64,000 nucleotides of DNA from the NCBI GenBank assembly GCA_944381625.1, contig CALWLW010000002.1, positions 124,001-188,000 of the forward strand, written 5' to 3'. Both the position numbers and the translations under genes were made by a program. The DNA is from an uncultured Lachnoclostridium sp. (GTDB lineage Bacteria; Bacillota; Clostridia; Lachnospirales; Lachnospiraceae). Below, in pieces: positions 14,843 through 23,914 of this stretch; within the stretch, counting starts at the first letter, position 1, and each line of letters starts with the position of its first letter. The notes beneath the pieces are model-generated. The model made no database searches. It saw nothing but the letters and a program-made list of their open reading frames with translations, and had not been told where the DNA came from.

Positions 14843-17557
14843 ATGAATTACAGTAAGAAAAGCACCTCCAGGAAGCAGAAGGCCCTGAAATCCAGAAAGA
14901 AAATGATGAGGAAAAAACTGGGCGTCGTATTCCTGAAGACGCTTCTGGTGCTGGTAATTGCATTGGGAGTAGCGGGAGTGTGCGGAGGGATCGGGATCGT
15001 GAAAGGCGTGATCGAGAACGCGCCGGACATTACCAGTTCCAGCGTGATTCCCAGAGGATATAAGTCCACGGTCTATGACGTGGAAGGAAATGTGACTGCG
15101 GAGCTGATCGCAGAGGGAACCAACCGTACTTATGTGAAGATCGCCAATATCCCCAAACACGTGCAGGAAGCGTTCATTGCCATTGAGGATGAACGTTTTT
15201 ACGAGCATAACGGCATCGATATCCGGGGTATTCTCCGGGCGGGCGTCCGCGGCGTCATGAGAGGGTTTAAGTTTGACGAGGGAGCCAGTACCATCACTCA
15301 GCAGCTCCTGAAGAACAATGTCTTTGATTTTATGTCGGAGGAGAATTTCATCGACAAGGTGGAACGGAAGATCCAGGAGCAGTATCTTGCCATCCAGCTG
15401 GAACAGATCATGGACAAGGACGAGATCCTGGAAAGTTATCTGAACACCATCAACCTGGGGCAGAACTCCCTGGGCGTTCAGGCGGCGTCCAACCGTTATT
15501 TTGGAAAGACAGTAAGCGAGCTGACGATCTCCGAGGCATCGGTGCTGGCCGCGATCGCGAAGAATCCGTCCGGATACAACCCCATCAGCAACCCGGAGGA
15601 TAACGCGGACCGCCGCGCCCTGGTGCTGCAGAATATGTACGATCAGGGCTTTATCTCCGAGAGCGAATATCAGGAAGCCCTGGCCGACGACGTGTATTCC
15701 CGGATTGAGGAACACAATCAGGAGAAGAGCTCTGAGACGTCGGTCTACTCTTACTTTGTGGATGAGGTGACAGATCAGGTGATGAGGGACCTGGTGGAAA
15801 AGGCGGGCTATACGGAGACGCAGGCTTCCAACGCGCTCTACGGCAGCGGCCTGAAGATTTATACCACCCAGGATCCGAAGATCCAGTCCATTCTGGACGA
15901 AGAATTTTCGAATCCGGAGAATTTCCCGGAAGACTCCAAGGTGGGTCTGGAGTGGGCATTAAGCGTCGTGGATGAGAACGGCGAAAGCACCAATTACAGC
16001 CAGGAGATGCTGGTAAGCTATTTCAAAGAGAGTAATCCGGATTTCAGTCTGCTTTTTGACAGTGAGGAAGAGGCTCAGGCGGCCATCGACGAATACGTGG
16101 CGACGCTGGGTATCTCGGAGGACGATACGGTGTACGAGAGCTGTCAGATGACGATCCAGCCCCAGGCGTCCATGGTGATCATGGAGCACAGCACCGGCAA
16201 CGTGGTGGCGATGATCGGCGGCCGCGGGGAGAAGAGCGCCAGCAAGACGCTGAACCGCGCGTCGGACGCCCTGCGTCAGCCTGGATCCACCTTTAAGATC
16301 CTGGCAGCCTACGCGCCGGCGTTTGAGGAGCTGGGATACGGTCCGGGCACGACGATCTACGACGGCCCGTTCGCTTATACGGAGAACGGCAAGATCGGCC
16401 GTCTGGTTAAGAACGTCAGCGGCAATTACCGGGGATGGAGCACCATCCGGGAAGGTATCACCCGGTCCATCAATGTCATGGCGGTTAAGACGATCACCGA
16501 TCTGACGCCGACGGTGGCGGTGGATTATCTGCTGCGTTTCGGCATCACTTCTCTGGAACTGGAGGGCGCGAACAACGACTACACCCAGTCCCTGGCGCTG
16601 GGAGGCCTGACATACGGTGTGTCCAATCTGGAACTGACGGCGGGCTACGCGGCGATTTCCAACGGCGGCGAATACATCAAGCCCAGGATGTACACCAAGG
16701 TGGTGGACAACGACGGCAACGTGATTCTGGATAACCAGCCGGAGACCACGCGGGTGATCTCTGAGGAAAATGCGTGGCTTCTGCTGGACAGCATGAAAGA
16801 CGTGGTGACGGGAACCGGCGGAACCAGCCCTGCGTCCAAGATCCAGGGTATGACCACGGCCGGAAAATCCGGTACCACCACGGACAACCGGGACGTGTGG
16901 TTTGAAGGTATGACCCCCTATTATACCGCCGGTATCTGGGTGGGCTATGACAACCAGGGATATGTACAGTACCTGGCCAGCTCAGAGAGAAGCTTCCACA
17001 AGAGCCTCTGGTCCACGGTGATGACCAGAGTGCATGAGGGACTGGAAAATAAGGATTTTGATAAACCATCAGGCATCGTCCAGTGCGTGATCTGTACGAA
17101 GTCGGGCAAGCTGGCGGTGGGCGGCCTCTGTGACAGCGACGGAAGATCCGGCATCGTTCGGAATGAATATTTCGCGGAGGGAACACAGCCCACGGAAGTG
17201 TGCGATGTTCATGTAAACGTGAGCATCTGTGTGGACACCGGTCTTCTGGCCACCACCATGTGTCCCAACCGGGTACCTCAGGTGAAGGTGCTGCTGCCCC
17301 AGATGCAGGAAGGCGTGGCGGAGGCGGTGACGCTGGATACGGCGTACGGTATCAGCGCCAATCTCCCGTCGGCCACCTGTACGGTTCATACGGGAGGCGT
17401 GTATGTGCCCAGCGAGTATGAGATGTCGGGAGCCGCGAACCAGGCGGGAGCGGCAGACCCCAATACCGGGGGTAATCCCAACGCCGGGGCGGACCCCAAC
17501 GCTGGGGTAAATCCCAATGCCGGGGCCGGTGATCCTTCGGCCGGAGCGGCACAATAA
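14843..17557 (+). CDS. Class A penicillin-binding protein (PBP1A type)
   Basis: This 904-residue bifunctional wall synthase has a basic cytoplasmic tail, one membrane helix (about 30-55), a GT51 glycosyltransferase domain (about 85-260; EDERFYEHNGID, GASTITQQLLKNN) and a transpeptidase domain. Active-site motifs are SxxK in RQPGSTFK, SxN in TRSINVM and AGKSGTT, where KSG replaces the more usual KTG. The C-terminal tail (about 865-904) is a low-complexity repeat of PNAG/DPNAG units. It polymerises lipid II and cross-links glycan strands. It sits after the ftsEX-M23-S41 block with its own promoter and an AAAGGAGG site. A second class A PBP is encoded at 26538-28451. Confidence 0.95.
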   Translation: MNYSKKSTSRKQKALKSRKKMMRKKLGVVFLKTLLVLVIALGVAGVCGGIGIVKGVIENAPDITSSSVIPRGYKSTVYDVEGNVTAELIAEGTNRTYVKIANIPKHVQEAFIAIEDERFYEHNGIDIRGILRAGVRGVMRGFKFDEGASTITQQLLKNNVFDFMSEENFIDKVERKIQEQYLAIQLEQIMDKDEILESYLNTINLGQNSLGVQAASNRYFGKTVSELTISEASVLAAIAKNPSGYNPISNPEDNADRRALVLQNMYDQGFISESEYQEALADDVYSRIEEHNQEKSSETSVYSYFVDEVTDQVMRDLVEKAGYTETQASNALYGSGLKIYTTQDPKIQSILDEEFSNPENFPEDSKVGLEWALSVVDENGESTNYSQEMLVSYFKESNPDFSLLFDSEEEAQAAIDEYVATLGISEDDTVYESCQMTIQPQASMVIMEHSTGNVVAMIGGRGEKSASKTLNRASDALRQPGSTFKILAAYAPAFEELGYGPGTTIYDGPFAYTENGKIGRLVKNVSGNYRGWSTIREGITRSINVMAVKTITDLTPTVAVDYLLRFGITSLELEGANNDYTQSLALGGLTYGVSNLELTAGYAAISNGGEYIKPRMYTKVVDNDGNVILDNQPETTRVISEENAWLLLDSMKDVVTGTGGTSPASKIQGMTTAGKSGTTTDNRDVWFEGMTPYYTAGIWVGYDNQGYVQYLASSERSFHKSLWSTVMTRVHEGLENKDFDKPSGIVQCVICTKSGKLAVGGLCDSDGRSGIVRNEYFAEGTQPTEVCDVHVNVSICVDTGLLATTMCPNRVPQVKVLLPQMQEGVAEAVTLDTAYGISANLPSATCTVHTGGVYVPSEYEMSGAANQAGAADPNTGGNPNAGADPNAGVNPNAGAGDPSAGAAQ

Positions 17558-17575
17558 CAATAGAAATAAGAATAA

Positions 17576-17619
17576 AAAAACATCCCCAAAATCCCGAGAT
17601 GGATGGAGGGGATGTTTTT
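17576..17619. terminator. Bidirectional terminator between PBP and sensor kinase genes
   Basis: AAAAACATCCCC (17576-17587) pairs exactly with GGGGATGTTTTT (17608-17619). A and T tracts flank it on both sides, serving both convergent genes. Its right end touches the kinase stop. Confidence 0.9.
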
Positions 17620-19402
17620 ATACAGATTTTGGCAGTGAGATCCTGATACAGGCGCCGTGAGGGCTGACCGGAGATATCTCAAGGCCGTATCCGTCTCCAT
17701 AAAGGTACTGTACACGGCAGCGGATGTTGTTGATGCCAATGTGCGGACTGTCCTTTGCCTGGAGTTCACGGAGGGTGTCGGGAGAGAAGCCGCACCCGTT
17801 ATCCTCCACTTCAAAAATCCTCAGATGGTTCATGCGTTTAGCGCGAATTGTAATTTTGCCTTGCCAGGAAATGGATGCAAAACCATGCTTGATGGAATTT
17901 TCCACAAGAGGTTGTAAGAAGAGTTTGGGAACCTCTGTGGTCAGCAGCTCTTCCTCTATCTCATAGGCTACGGTAAATTTATCTTTGTATCGCTTCTCCA
18001 TAATGTGCAGATAATTTTGCGTGTTTGCCAGATCCAGAGCAAACGGAACCTGAAGGCTTCTTGTCCTGAGAGTATATTCAATGACGCGGCTCAACGAAGA
18101 AATCATCTCGCACATGCGGTCATTGCCGCTGGTAATCAGCTCTAAATTGATTAAATTCAGTGTATTCAAAATAAAATGTGGATTGAGCTGAAGATCATAG
18201 GCGGCCAGTTCGGCTTCCTTTTTCAAAAGCTGGGATTCATAATTTTCTTTGATCAGAGAGTCTATTTTTCTGTTGGATTCGTTAAAATTCTGAATAAGGC
18301 TGCGGATCTCCTGGAAGCCTTCCACTTTGACTTCTGTACGGAAATTCCCTTTTCCGGTTTCTTTTATCCCTTCCTGAAGAGCATTTAAAGGCCGTATCAT
18401 TTTTGCGTTTATATATAAAATCAAGATCAGAGGCAGAATGATCAGTATAATCAGAATCACGGCAAGATTCTGAGCCAGTTCATTGGCAAACTGATTTAAT
18501 ATCACGTCCTGTCGGATAACCCAGGCTGAGATCCAGCCGGTAATATCCGATACGTCGTAACAGACGATGAACTCTTCTCCTTCTAATTTCTGGATGACAT
18601 ATCCACTGTCCTGTGAGAAGGTTGACGTGGCCAGGGGCGGAGCGCCGGAAGGATCAAAGGCAGAACCGCCGCTCTGGCAGACGATGCTGCCGTCCGGGGC
18701 GATCACAAAGTAACTGCCTTCGTATTCGGTAAATTGAGTTTCAAACAGTTCAGAATACACATCGTCCAGGAAATGAATGACCAGAACCATATAATCGTCG
18801 GACGTCTGCCAGATCAGCTTTGCCGCGGAAAATACGCTGCGGTATGGGTCTTTCTCCGAGAGGATCGAAGACTGGCCGTATTCAGTGAAAAAATCGTAGG
18901 TTGGTATCCAGACCGTCTTGCCTTCCCCGGCTATGGCAGCCTGGTAAATGCGGCTTTTGGAGAAATTTTGTACAGGTATGATGTTGGAGCCGAAAAGTTC
19001 TCCATAGGATGTTTTCCTGGTTATTACATGCGCGGAAAAGATACTGGGAGAAGAGGAAAAATAATTGTGGAGAAGCTTGGTGATGGGATGATCCAGGCGA
19101 TAATAGTCATAGACGGACTGAGCCGCCTGATACTGAACCATGTAATCGTCAAAGGATTGATCGGCCACAAAGCTGTTGGCATAATTTTCTATACTTTCCA
19201 ACTGCTGATCGATGATTTGATTATTTTTCTGAAGGATCGTCAGGGCGTCTTTCGTGACCATGCGGGACAGCGCGCTGCCGGTGGTCTTATAATATACAAT
19301 TCCGATAGAACCGCATAAAAGCGAAACAATCATACAGTATGTAATGAAGAATTTTACCTGAAGCCCGAGGGGCCGTGCCGTAAATTTTCTGCCATGATTC
19401 AT
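17618..19402 (-). CDS. YesM-type sensor histidine kinase
   Basis: The protein has 594 residues from the ATG at 19402, chosen for its AAAGGGGA site; the frame extends 26 codons further upstream without one. Membrane helices at about 17-38 and 300-325 flank an extracytoplasmic Cache-like sensor domain, followed by HAMP, a His-kinase domain with NPHFILNTLN around the phosphorylated His, and an ATPase domain with DNGCGFSPD. This is the LytS/YesM class that pairs with AraC-type response regulators. It lies 16 bases after the regulator gene and faces away from a sugar ABC transporter, so it probably senses an extracellular sugar for that locus (inference). Confidence 0.93.
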   Translation of the reverse strand: MNHGRKFTARPLGLQVKFFITYCMIVSLLCGSIGIVYYKTTGSALSRMVTKDALTILQKNNQIIDQQLESIENYANSFVADQSFDDYMVQYQAAQSVYDYYRLDHPITKLLHNYFSSSPSIFSAHVITRKTSYGELFGSNIIPVQNFSKSRIYQAAIAGEGKTVWIPTYDFFTEYGQSSILSEKDPYRSVFSAAKLIWQTSDDYMVLVIHFLDDVYSELFETQFTEYEGSYFVIAPDGSIVCQSGGSAFDPSGAPPLATSTFSQDSGYVIQKLEGEEFIVCYDVSDITGWISAWVIRQDVILNQFANELAQNLAVILIILIILPLILILYINAKMIRPLNALQEGIKETGKGNFRTEVKVEGFQEIRSLIQNFNESNRKIDSLIKENYESQLLKKEAELAAYDLQLNPHFILNTLNLINLELITSGNDRMCEMISSLSRVIEYTLRTRSLQVPFALDLANTQNYLHIMEKRYKDKFTVAYEIEEELLTTEVPKLFLQPLVENSIKHGFASISWQGKITIRAKRMNHLRIFEVEDNGCGFSPDTLRELQAKDSPHIGINNIRCRVQYLYGDGYGLEISPVSPHGACIRISLPKSV

Positions 19403-19418
19403 ATAGAGTCCCCTTTCT

Positions 19419-20441
19419 TTAGCTGCGCTTCCTGAATTGTCCCGGAGAAAACCCTGTATGTTTTTTAAACATCTGCACAAAGTAGCTCACGTCTTCATAG
19501 CCGCATTTGACAGATATCTGGTGAATTTTCCATTCTGTATTACAGAGAAGGTCTTTTGCGTATTCAATCCTGCGTCCCACGATATATTCTTTCAGCCCGG
19601 TACCCGTCTGCTTCTTAAACAGATTGCTTAGATAACTGGGATTGAAATGGAATTGTCGGGCGATGGAATGAAGAGACAGTTCCTTGTCCAGGTTTTTCTC
19701 AATGAACTGTGTAATCTCGTCAACGATATGCGCGCCGCTTTGTTTCTCGATTTTTTTCCGCTCCTCTATGATTCGGAGAATATGGTGCTGTACGCTTTCG
19801 CACAGCTGCGGAAGTGAGGTGCAGGAATCAAAATCTTTAAAGACCATATCAGAAGGCTCCAGGCTCAACTGGCGGTGAAGAATGAGACTCAGATGACAGA
19901 AATTCTGGATCGTCACAGTGCGGGAACATGTGAGCTCTCTTCCGGAATATGAGCGGAGGAACTGCTCCATAATGGTGTTCACCTTCTCAGAACTGGACTC
20001 ATACACGGCGGATATGACGGATCGCTCCAACTGTTCAAATTCCTTTGGGCTTATATATGGGAAGTTCTGCGGCGCCAGACGGGTCAGGATGTTGTTTAAC
20101 AATTCCTGAAGTTCCTGCCGGTTGACGGGTTTCACCAGAAAATCAATGACGGAATAGGTCATGGCCTGTCTGGCGTATGAAAAATCCCCGTATGCGCTCA
20201 AAATTGCAATGACAGTGTCCGGATATTGCCGCCGAATCAGCTGGATAAAGGTAAGACCGTCCATTTGGGGCATACGGATATCGCTGATAATAATGTGAGC
20301 AGGATTCCTGCGCATGGACTCCAGTGCGTCTTTGGGACTGGTAAAGCACAGGATTTCCAGTTCGCTGTTCATCTTTTTTAAAATTTGTTCCATCAATTCA
20401 AGCTGACCGTTTTCATCATCCACTAAAAACAATCTGTACAA
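19419..20441 (-). CDS. YesN-type response regulator with AraC-family HTH
   Basis: The receiver domain (1-120) has Asp8-Asp9, the phosphorylation site Asp54 (IISDIRMPQMDG) and Lys in the FLVKPVN motif. The C-terminal AraC HTH (about 240-340) reads HFNPSYLSNLFKKQTGTGLK and YVGDVSYFVQMF-like residues. I chose the TTG at 20441 (MYRLFLVDDE, 340 aa). The longer ATG at 20474 overlaps the -10 element of the promoter, so it cannot be in the transcript, whereas TTG has GGGGAG nine bases upstream. It is co-transcribed with the kinase downstream. It probably activates the divergent ABC transporter operon, as YesN-type regulators do in known systems (inference for this locus). Confidence 0.9.
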   Translation of the reverse strand: MYRLFLVDDENGQLELMEQILKKMNSELEILCFTSPKDALESMRRNPAHIIISDIRMPQMDGLTFIQLIRRQYPDTVIAILSAYGDFSYARQAMTYSVIDFLVKPVNRQELQELLNNILTRLAPQNFPYISPKEFEQLERSVISAVYESSSEKVNTIMEQFLRSYSGRELTCSRTVTIQNFCHLSLILHRQLSLEPSDMVFKDFDSCTSLPQLCESVQHHILRIIEERKKIEKQSGAHIVDEITQFIEKNLDKELSLHSIARQFHFNPSYLSNLFKKQTGTGLKEYIVGRRIEYAKDLLCNTEWKIHQISVKCGYEDVSYFVQMFKKHTGFSPGQFRKRS

Positions 20442-20472
20442 ATTGCCCACTCCCCATCTAAGAACTGGTTTC

Positions 20473-20502
20473 ATTGTATCTGAAAAAAGACAGCAGTGTC
20501 AA
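20473..20502 (-). promoter_or_regulatory. Sigma-A promoter of the sensor-regulator operon
   Basis: On the minus strand TTGACA (20502-20497), an 18-base spacer and TACAAT (20478-20473). The predicted transcript starts near 20466, downstream of the ATG at 20474, which fixes the regulator start at the TTG codon. Confidence 0.85.
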
Positions 20503-20647
20503 GGATATGGATAATACCTGAAAAAAGAAACAAAATAAACACAATAAACTAAAAAAAGTCCAATTTAAAATTAAATTTGTATATATTATCCTATAAACAG
20601 ACAGATACTACAGATGTCAAATTCACAAAAAGAGAGGGGAATGAAAC

Positions 20648-22063
20648 ATGAAACGCAGAGGATTGGCATTGTTGATGGCAGCGGTACTGGGGATTTTAAC
20701 TGGCTGCGGCTCCGGCGGAGGTACGGACGGCGCGGCGGCGCCGGATGCTCAGGCCGGGGGGCAGGGGGAGGAACAGACAGGAACTGCCGCGGCGGAAGAA
20801 GAGCATGAACAGGTGGAATTGAGCTTCACTTATTGGGGAGGAAGCTATGAGCAGCCGCTTATGGAAAAGCTGATTGCAGATTTTGAAGAAGCATATCCTT
20901 ACATTGAAGTGGACAGCCAGCATATTCCGTCTGATTACGAGGCCAAGATGAGCGCTATGGTTGCAGGGCAGGAAGAACCGGATATCGCTTATATCCGTGA
21001 TTATATGGCGCTGGATTTTGCGGAACAGGGGATGCTGTACAATATTTTCGATTTTATCGATCAGGATGAAGAACTTGACAGAGAGGATTTCGTGGAAGAT
21101 TTTTATCTGTATTGGGATGAAGGAAAATCGTACGGAATGTATACGGCGGGAGAATCTTACGCTTTGTTTTACAATACGGAAGCATTTGAAGAAGCCGGCG
21201 TAGATCCGCTTCCCACCACGGTGGAGGATGCGCTCACCTGGGAAGAACTGGTGGATGTGGCGCAGAGGCTTACCATTGATCAGAACGGAAATAACGCCCA
21301 GTCCCCGGATTTTGATCCGGAACATATCCGGCAGTATGGAATCCGTTTCGATTTTAACCAGGGTTCGTATATGCCGCTGGTACATGGGAACGGCGGAACT
21401 TATATGACCGAGGATGGAAAATTTGGTCTGGCTCAGGAAGAAGGGCTGGACGTGATTGAGAAAATGGGCGATCTTGTGACGAAATATCATGTAGCCCCGT
21501 CTCCGGCGGAGACAAAGAGCCTTCCGTCGACGGCGGTAAGTCTTACCACCAGACAATCGGCCATTATCATGATCGGACAATGGGTTCTTCTGGATCTGGG
21601 AGAAAGCGGGGTTGATTTCGGCGTGGGTGTCCTGCCTGAAATGAACGGCGAGTATTCCACCAGCCCCGGGTGGGGAACTGTGGGAATCTTTGAATCCACA
21701 GAGCATCCAGAAGAAGCATGGCTTTTATGGAAATGGCTCGCAGACCCGTCCAGGGCGATTGAGGCATACCAGTCAGGACTTTGGATGCCGTTGATGACCG
21801 AGTGGTACACGAATGAAGACCTTCTGAACCAGTGGGCAGCCGGGAACATTGCGCATCCAGAAGGATATAAGGAGGCTGTGATGGAGCCGGCTCTGAATCA
21901 TTTCCATCGTCATCCTTCCGCATATGTGAAAAATTTTGCGGAAATTGACGCGCTGGTCACGCCTGCGCTGGAAAGAATGTATCTGGGGGAAGAAAGCGCA
22001 CAGGAGGCAATGGAAGGTATTGCGGATCAGGCGGAAACCTTGTTCGAGGGACTGTATGAATAA
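20648..22063 (+). CDS. Sugar ABC transporter substrate-binding lipoprotein
   Basis: This 471-residue family-1 solute-binding protein has a lipoprotein signal with the lipobox LTGC (Cys near residue 20), then a Gly/Ala/Glu-rich linker and a mature domain starting ELSFTYWGGSYEQPLMEKL. Motifs typical of the family include the YALFYNTEAFEEAGV region and a C-terminal AWLLWKWLADP segment. It captures a sugar or oligosaccharide outside the cell and delivers it to the two permeases downstream. The start has AGAGGGG upstream. The gene is divergent from the YesM/YesN pair across a 206-base AT-rich gap. The downstream GH127 gene hints at an arabinose-containing substrate; this is inference. Confidence 0.92.
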   Translation: MKRRGLALLMAAVLGILTGCGSGGGTDGAAAPDAQAGGQGEEQTGTAAAEEEHEQVELSFTYWGGSYEQPLMEKLIADFEEAYPYIEVDSQHIPSDYEAKMSAMVAGQEEPDIAYIRDYMALDFAEQGMLYNIFDFIDQDEELDREDFVEDFYLYWDEGKSYGMYTAGESYALFYNTEAFEEAGVDPLPTTVEDALTWEELVDVAQRLTIDQNGNNAQSPDFDPEHIRQYGIRFDFNQGSYMPLVHGNGGTYMTEDGKFGLAQEEGLDVIEKMGDLVTKYHVAPSPAETKSLPSTAVSLTTRQSAIIMIGQWVLLDLGESGVDFGVGVLPEMNGEYSTSPGWGTVGIFESTEHPEEAWLLWKWLADPSRAIEAYQSGLWMPLMTEWYTNEDLLNQWAAGNIAHPEGYKEAVMEPALNHFHRHPSAYVKNFAEIDALVTPALERMYLGEESAQEAMEGIADQAETLFEGLYE

Positions 22064-22125
22064 TAATTTTGCCTGTCTGAAGGTATCTGCCTTCAGACAG
22101 GACAAAAAGAAGGAATGACAACACC

Positions 22126-23013
22126 ATGAGTAGACAAAAGAAGGAAAATATAGCCGGGATTTTATTTTCTCTTCCTGCTATAATCGGGTTTTTGGCTTTT
22201 TCCCTGGGACCTATGGTCGTCAGCCTGATTATGAGCTTTACCAATTATTCCATATCCCATGCCACAGATTTCATTGGACTGGGCAATTATGCAGAGCTGT
22301 TTTCGGGACAGGATACATTTTTTTGGAACAGTGTAAAAGTAACCTTGCTGTTTTCCGCAATGAATGTGCCAGTCTGTATTTTTACCGCATTTCTGGTGGC
22401 ACTGATGCTGAACAGCAAAAAACTCCGGGGCAGGACGTTTCTGCGCGCGGCCTTTTATATCCCTACGATTCTGCCCATTGTGGCGACGGCGATGATTTTT
22501 ATGTGGATTATGAGCCCGGATTTTGGACTGCTGAATGCGATCCTGGAAGTTTTTCATATGCCGACCAGTGACTGGATCTACGGAAATGCGGCGCTGCCGT
22601 CGCTGCTTCTGATGACAGCATGGACCAGCGGGAACATTATGGTTGTATTTTTGGCCGGGCTGCAGGGAGTGCCGCAGGAGCTTTATGAGTCCATTGAAGT
22701 GGACGGCGGCGGCGCGTGGGCAAAATTCTGGTACTGTACGTTTCCGCACATGACGCCGACGATTTTCTTTAATACGGTCATGTTCGTGATTTCCAGCATG
22801 CAGGCTTTTCTGCCGGCGTACATTATGACGCAGGGCGGACCGAACAATAAGACGAATTTTATTGTTTACTATTTATACAGAGTGGCATTTGAATTTCAGA
22901 ATATCGGCAAAGCGTCCAGCCTGGGATGGGTGCTGTTCGCAATGATTTTGATCGTGGTCGGCGCTTTGTTCTGGAGTTCCAAATATTGGGTATTTTACAG
23001 TGATGAAGCTTAG
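22126..23013 (+). CDS. Sugar ABC transporter permease (MalF/LacF type)
   Basis: This 295-residue membrane protein has six predicted helices and the inner-face EAA-like loop VPQELYESIEVDGGGAW (about residues 184-200), which contacts an ATPase. It follows the binding-protein gene by 62 bases and precedes the second permease by 11. There is no ATPase gene in the locus. As in other Gram-positive carbohydrate importers, a shared MsmX-type ATPase probably powers it (known for such systems; inferred here). Confidence 0.93.
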   Translation: MSRQKKENIAGILFSLPAIIGFLAFSLGPMVVSLIMSFTNYSISHATDFIGLGNYAELFSGQDTFFWNSVKVTLLFSAMNVPVCIFTAFLVALMLNSKKLRGRTFLRAAFYIPTILPIVATAMIFMWIMSPDFGLLNAILEVFHMPTSDWIYGNAALPSLLLMTAWTSGNIMVVFLAGLQGVPQELYESIEVDGGGAWAKFWYCTFPHMTPTIFFNTVMFVISSMQAFLPAYIMTQGGPNNKTNFIVYYLYRVAFEFQNIGKASSLGWVLFAMILIVVGALFWSSKYWVFYSDEA

Positions 23014-23024
23014 GAGGCGTCAGG

Positions 23025-23885
23025 ATGAGACAGAAAAAGAAACAGCGAAAGAGATGGATACGGACGTTTTTGTGTTTCGGGCTTGCTGTTGTATGGCTGC
23101 TGCCGTTTTATTGGATGGTACGAAGTTCTCTGATGGGGATGAGCCAGATCTTTGAATATCCTCCGGTGATTTTTCCGGACCCTGTTCAATGGGAAAACTT
23201 CCCCGAAGCGCTGACGCGTCTTCCTTTCCTTACATATTTTAAAAACACCTTGATCATCGTGGTCTTATGTGTGGGAGGAATCCTGATATCCTGCTCGGTG
23301 AGCGCATATGGATTGTCCCGCGTTCAATGGAAGGGAAGGGACAAGGTATTCTACCTGTTGATGACCAGCATTATGCTTCCGTACTTTGCCACTATTATCC
23401 CCAGCTTCGTCATGTGGACGAAAATGGGATTGACGAATACTTTTGTGCCGCTGGTCCTTCCGTCCTGGTTCGGGGTGGGGACGGTGAGCGTGTTCGGAGG
23501 CGGAATGTTCAATATATTTCTGCTGCGGCAGTTTTTCAGGACGATCCCCAAAGAACTGGATGAAGCGGCAAGGATCGACGGGGCCGGGCATTTTACGATT
23601 TTTACTCAGATTATTCTGCCCTTGTCGAAACCGGCTTTGATCTGCGTGGGCCTGTTTACTTTTCTCAACACGTGGAATGACTTCATCAATCCGTTGATAT
23701 ATCTGAGTGATCAGGAAAAATATACGATTCAGATCGGGCTGCGGACCTTTATTGGAGTATTCAGCAGTCAGTGGCATCTTTTGATGGCCGCGGCAGTCTT
23801 TGCAATTATACCGGTGTTGATTGTATTTTTGATAGGACAAAAATATTTTGTGGAAGGAATTGCTACGACCGGATTAAAGGGATAG
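23025..23885 (+). CDS. Sugar ABC transporter permease (MalG type)
   Basis: This 286-residue protein has six predicted helices and the EAA motif IPKELDEAARIDGAG (about residues 178-192). It starts with an AGGAGG site 11 bases after the first permease. The two form the transmembrane channel of the importer. Confidence 0.94.
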   Translation: MRQKKKQRKRWIRTFLCFGLAVVWLLPFYWMVRSSLMGMSQIFEYPPVIFPDPVQWENFPEALTRLPFLTYFKNTLIIVVLCVGGILISCSVSAYGLSRVQWKGRDKVFYLLMTSIMLPYFATIIPSFVMWTKMGLTNTFVPLVLPSWFGVGTVSVFGGGMFNIFLLRQFFRTIPKELDEAARIDGAGHFTIFTQIILPLSKPALICVGLFTFLNTWNDFINPLIYLSDQEKYTIQIGLRTFIGVFSSQWHLLMAAAVFAIIPVLIVFLIGQKYFVEGIATTGLKG

Positions 23886-23914
23886 GAAACCAGGGATGAA
23901 AGGGGGATCAGAAT

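Noticed and set aside
17460-17557. Repeat array at the end of the PBP gene as a mobile or CRISPR-like repeat
   Set aside because: It is an in-frame Asn-Ala-Gly-rich protein tail with imperfect units and no spacers.
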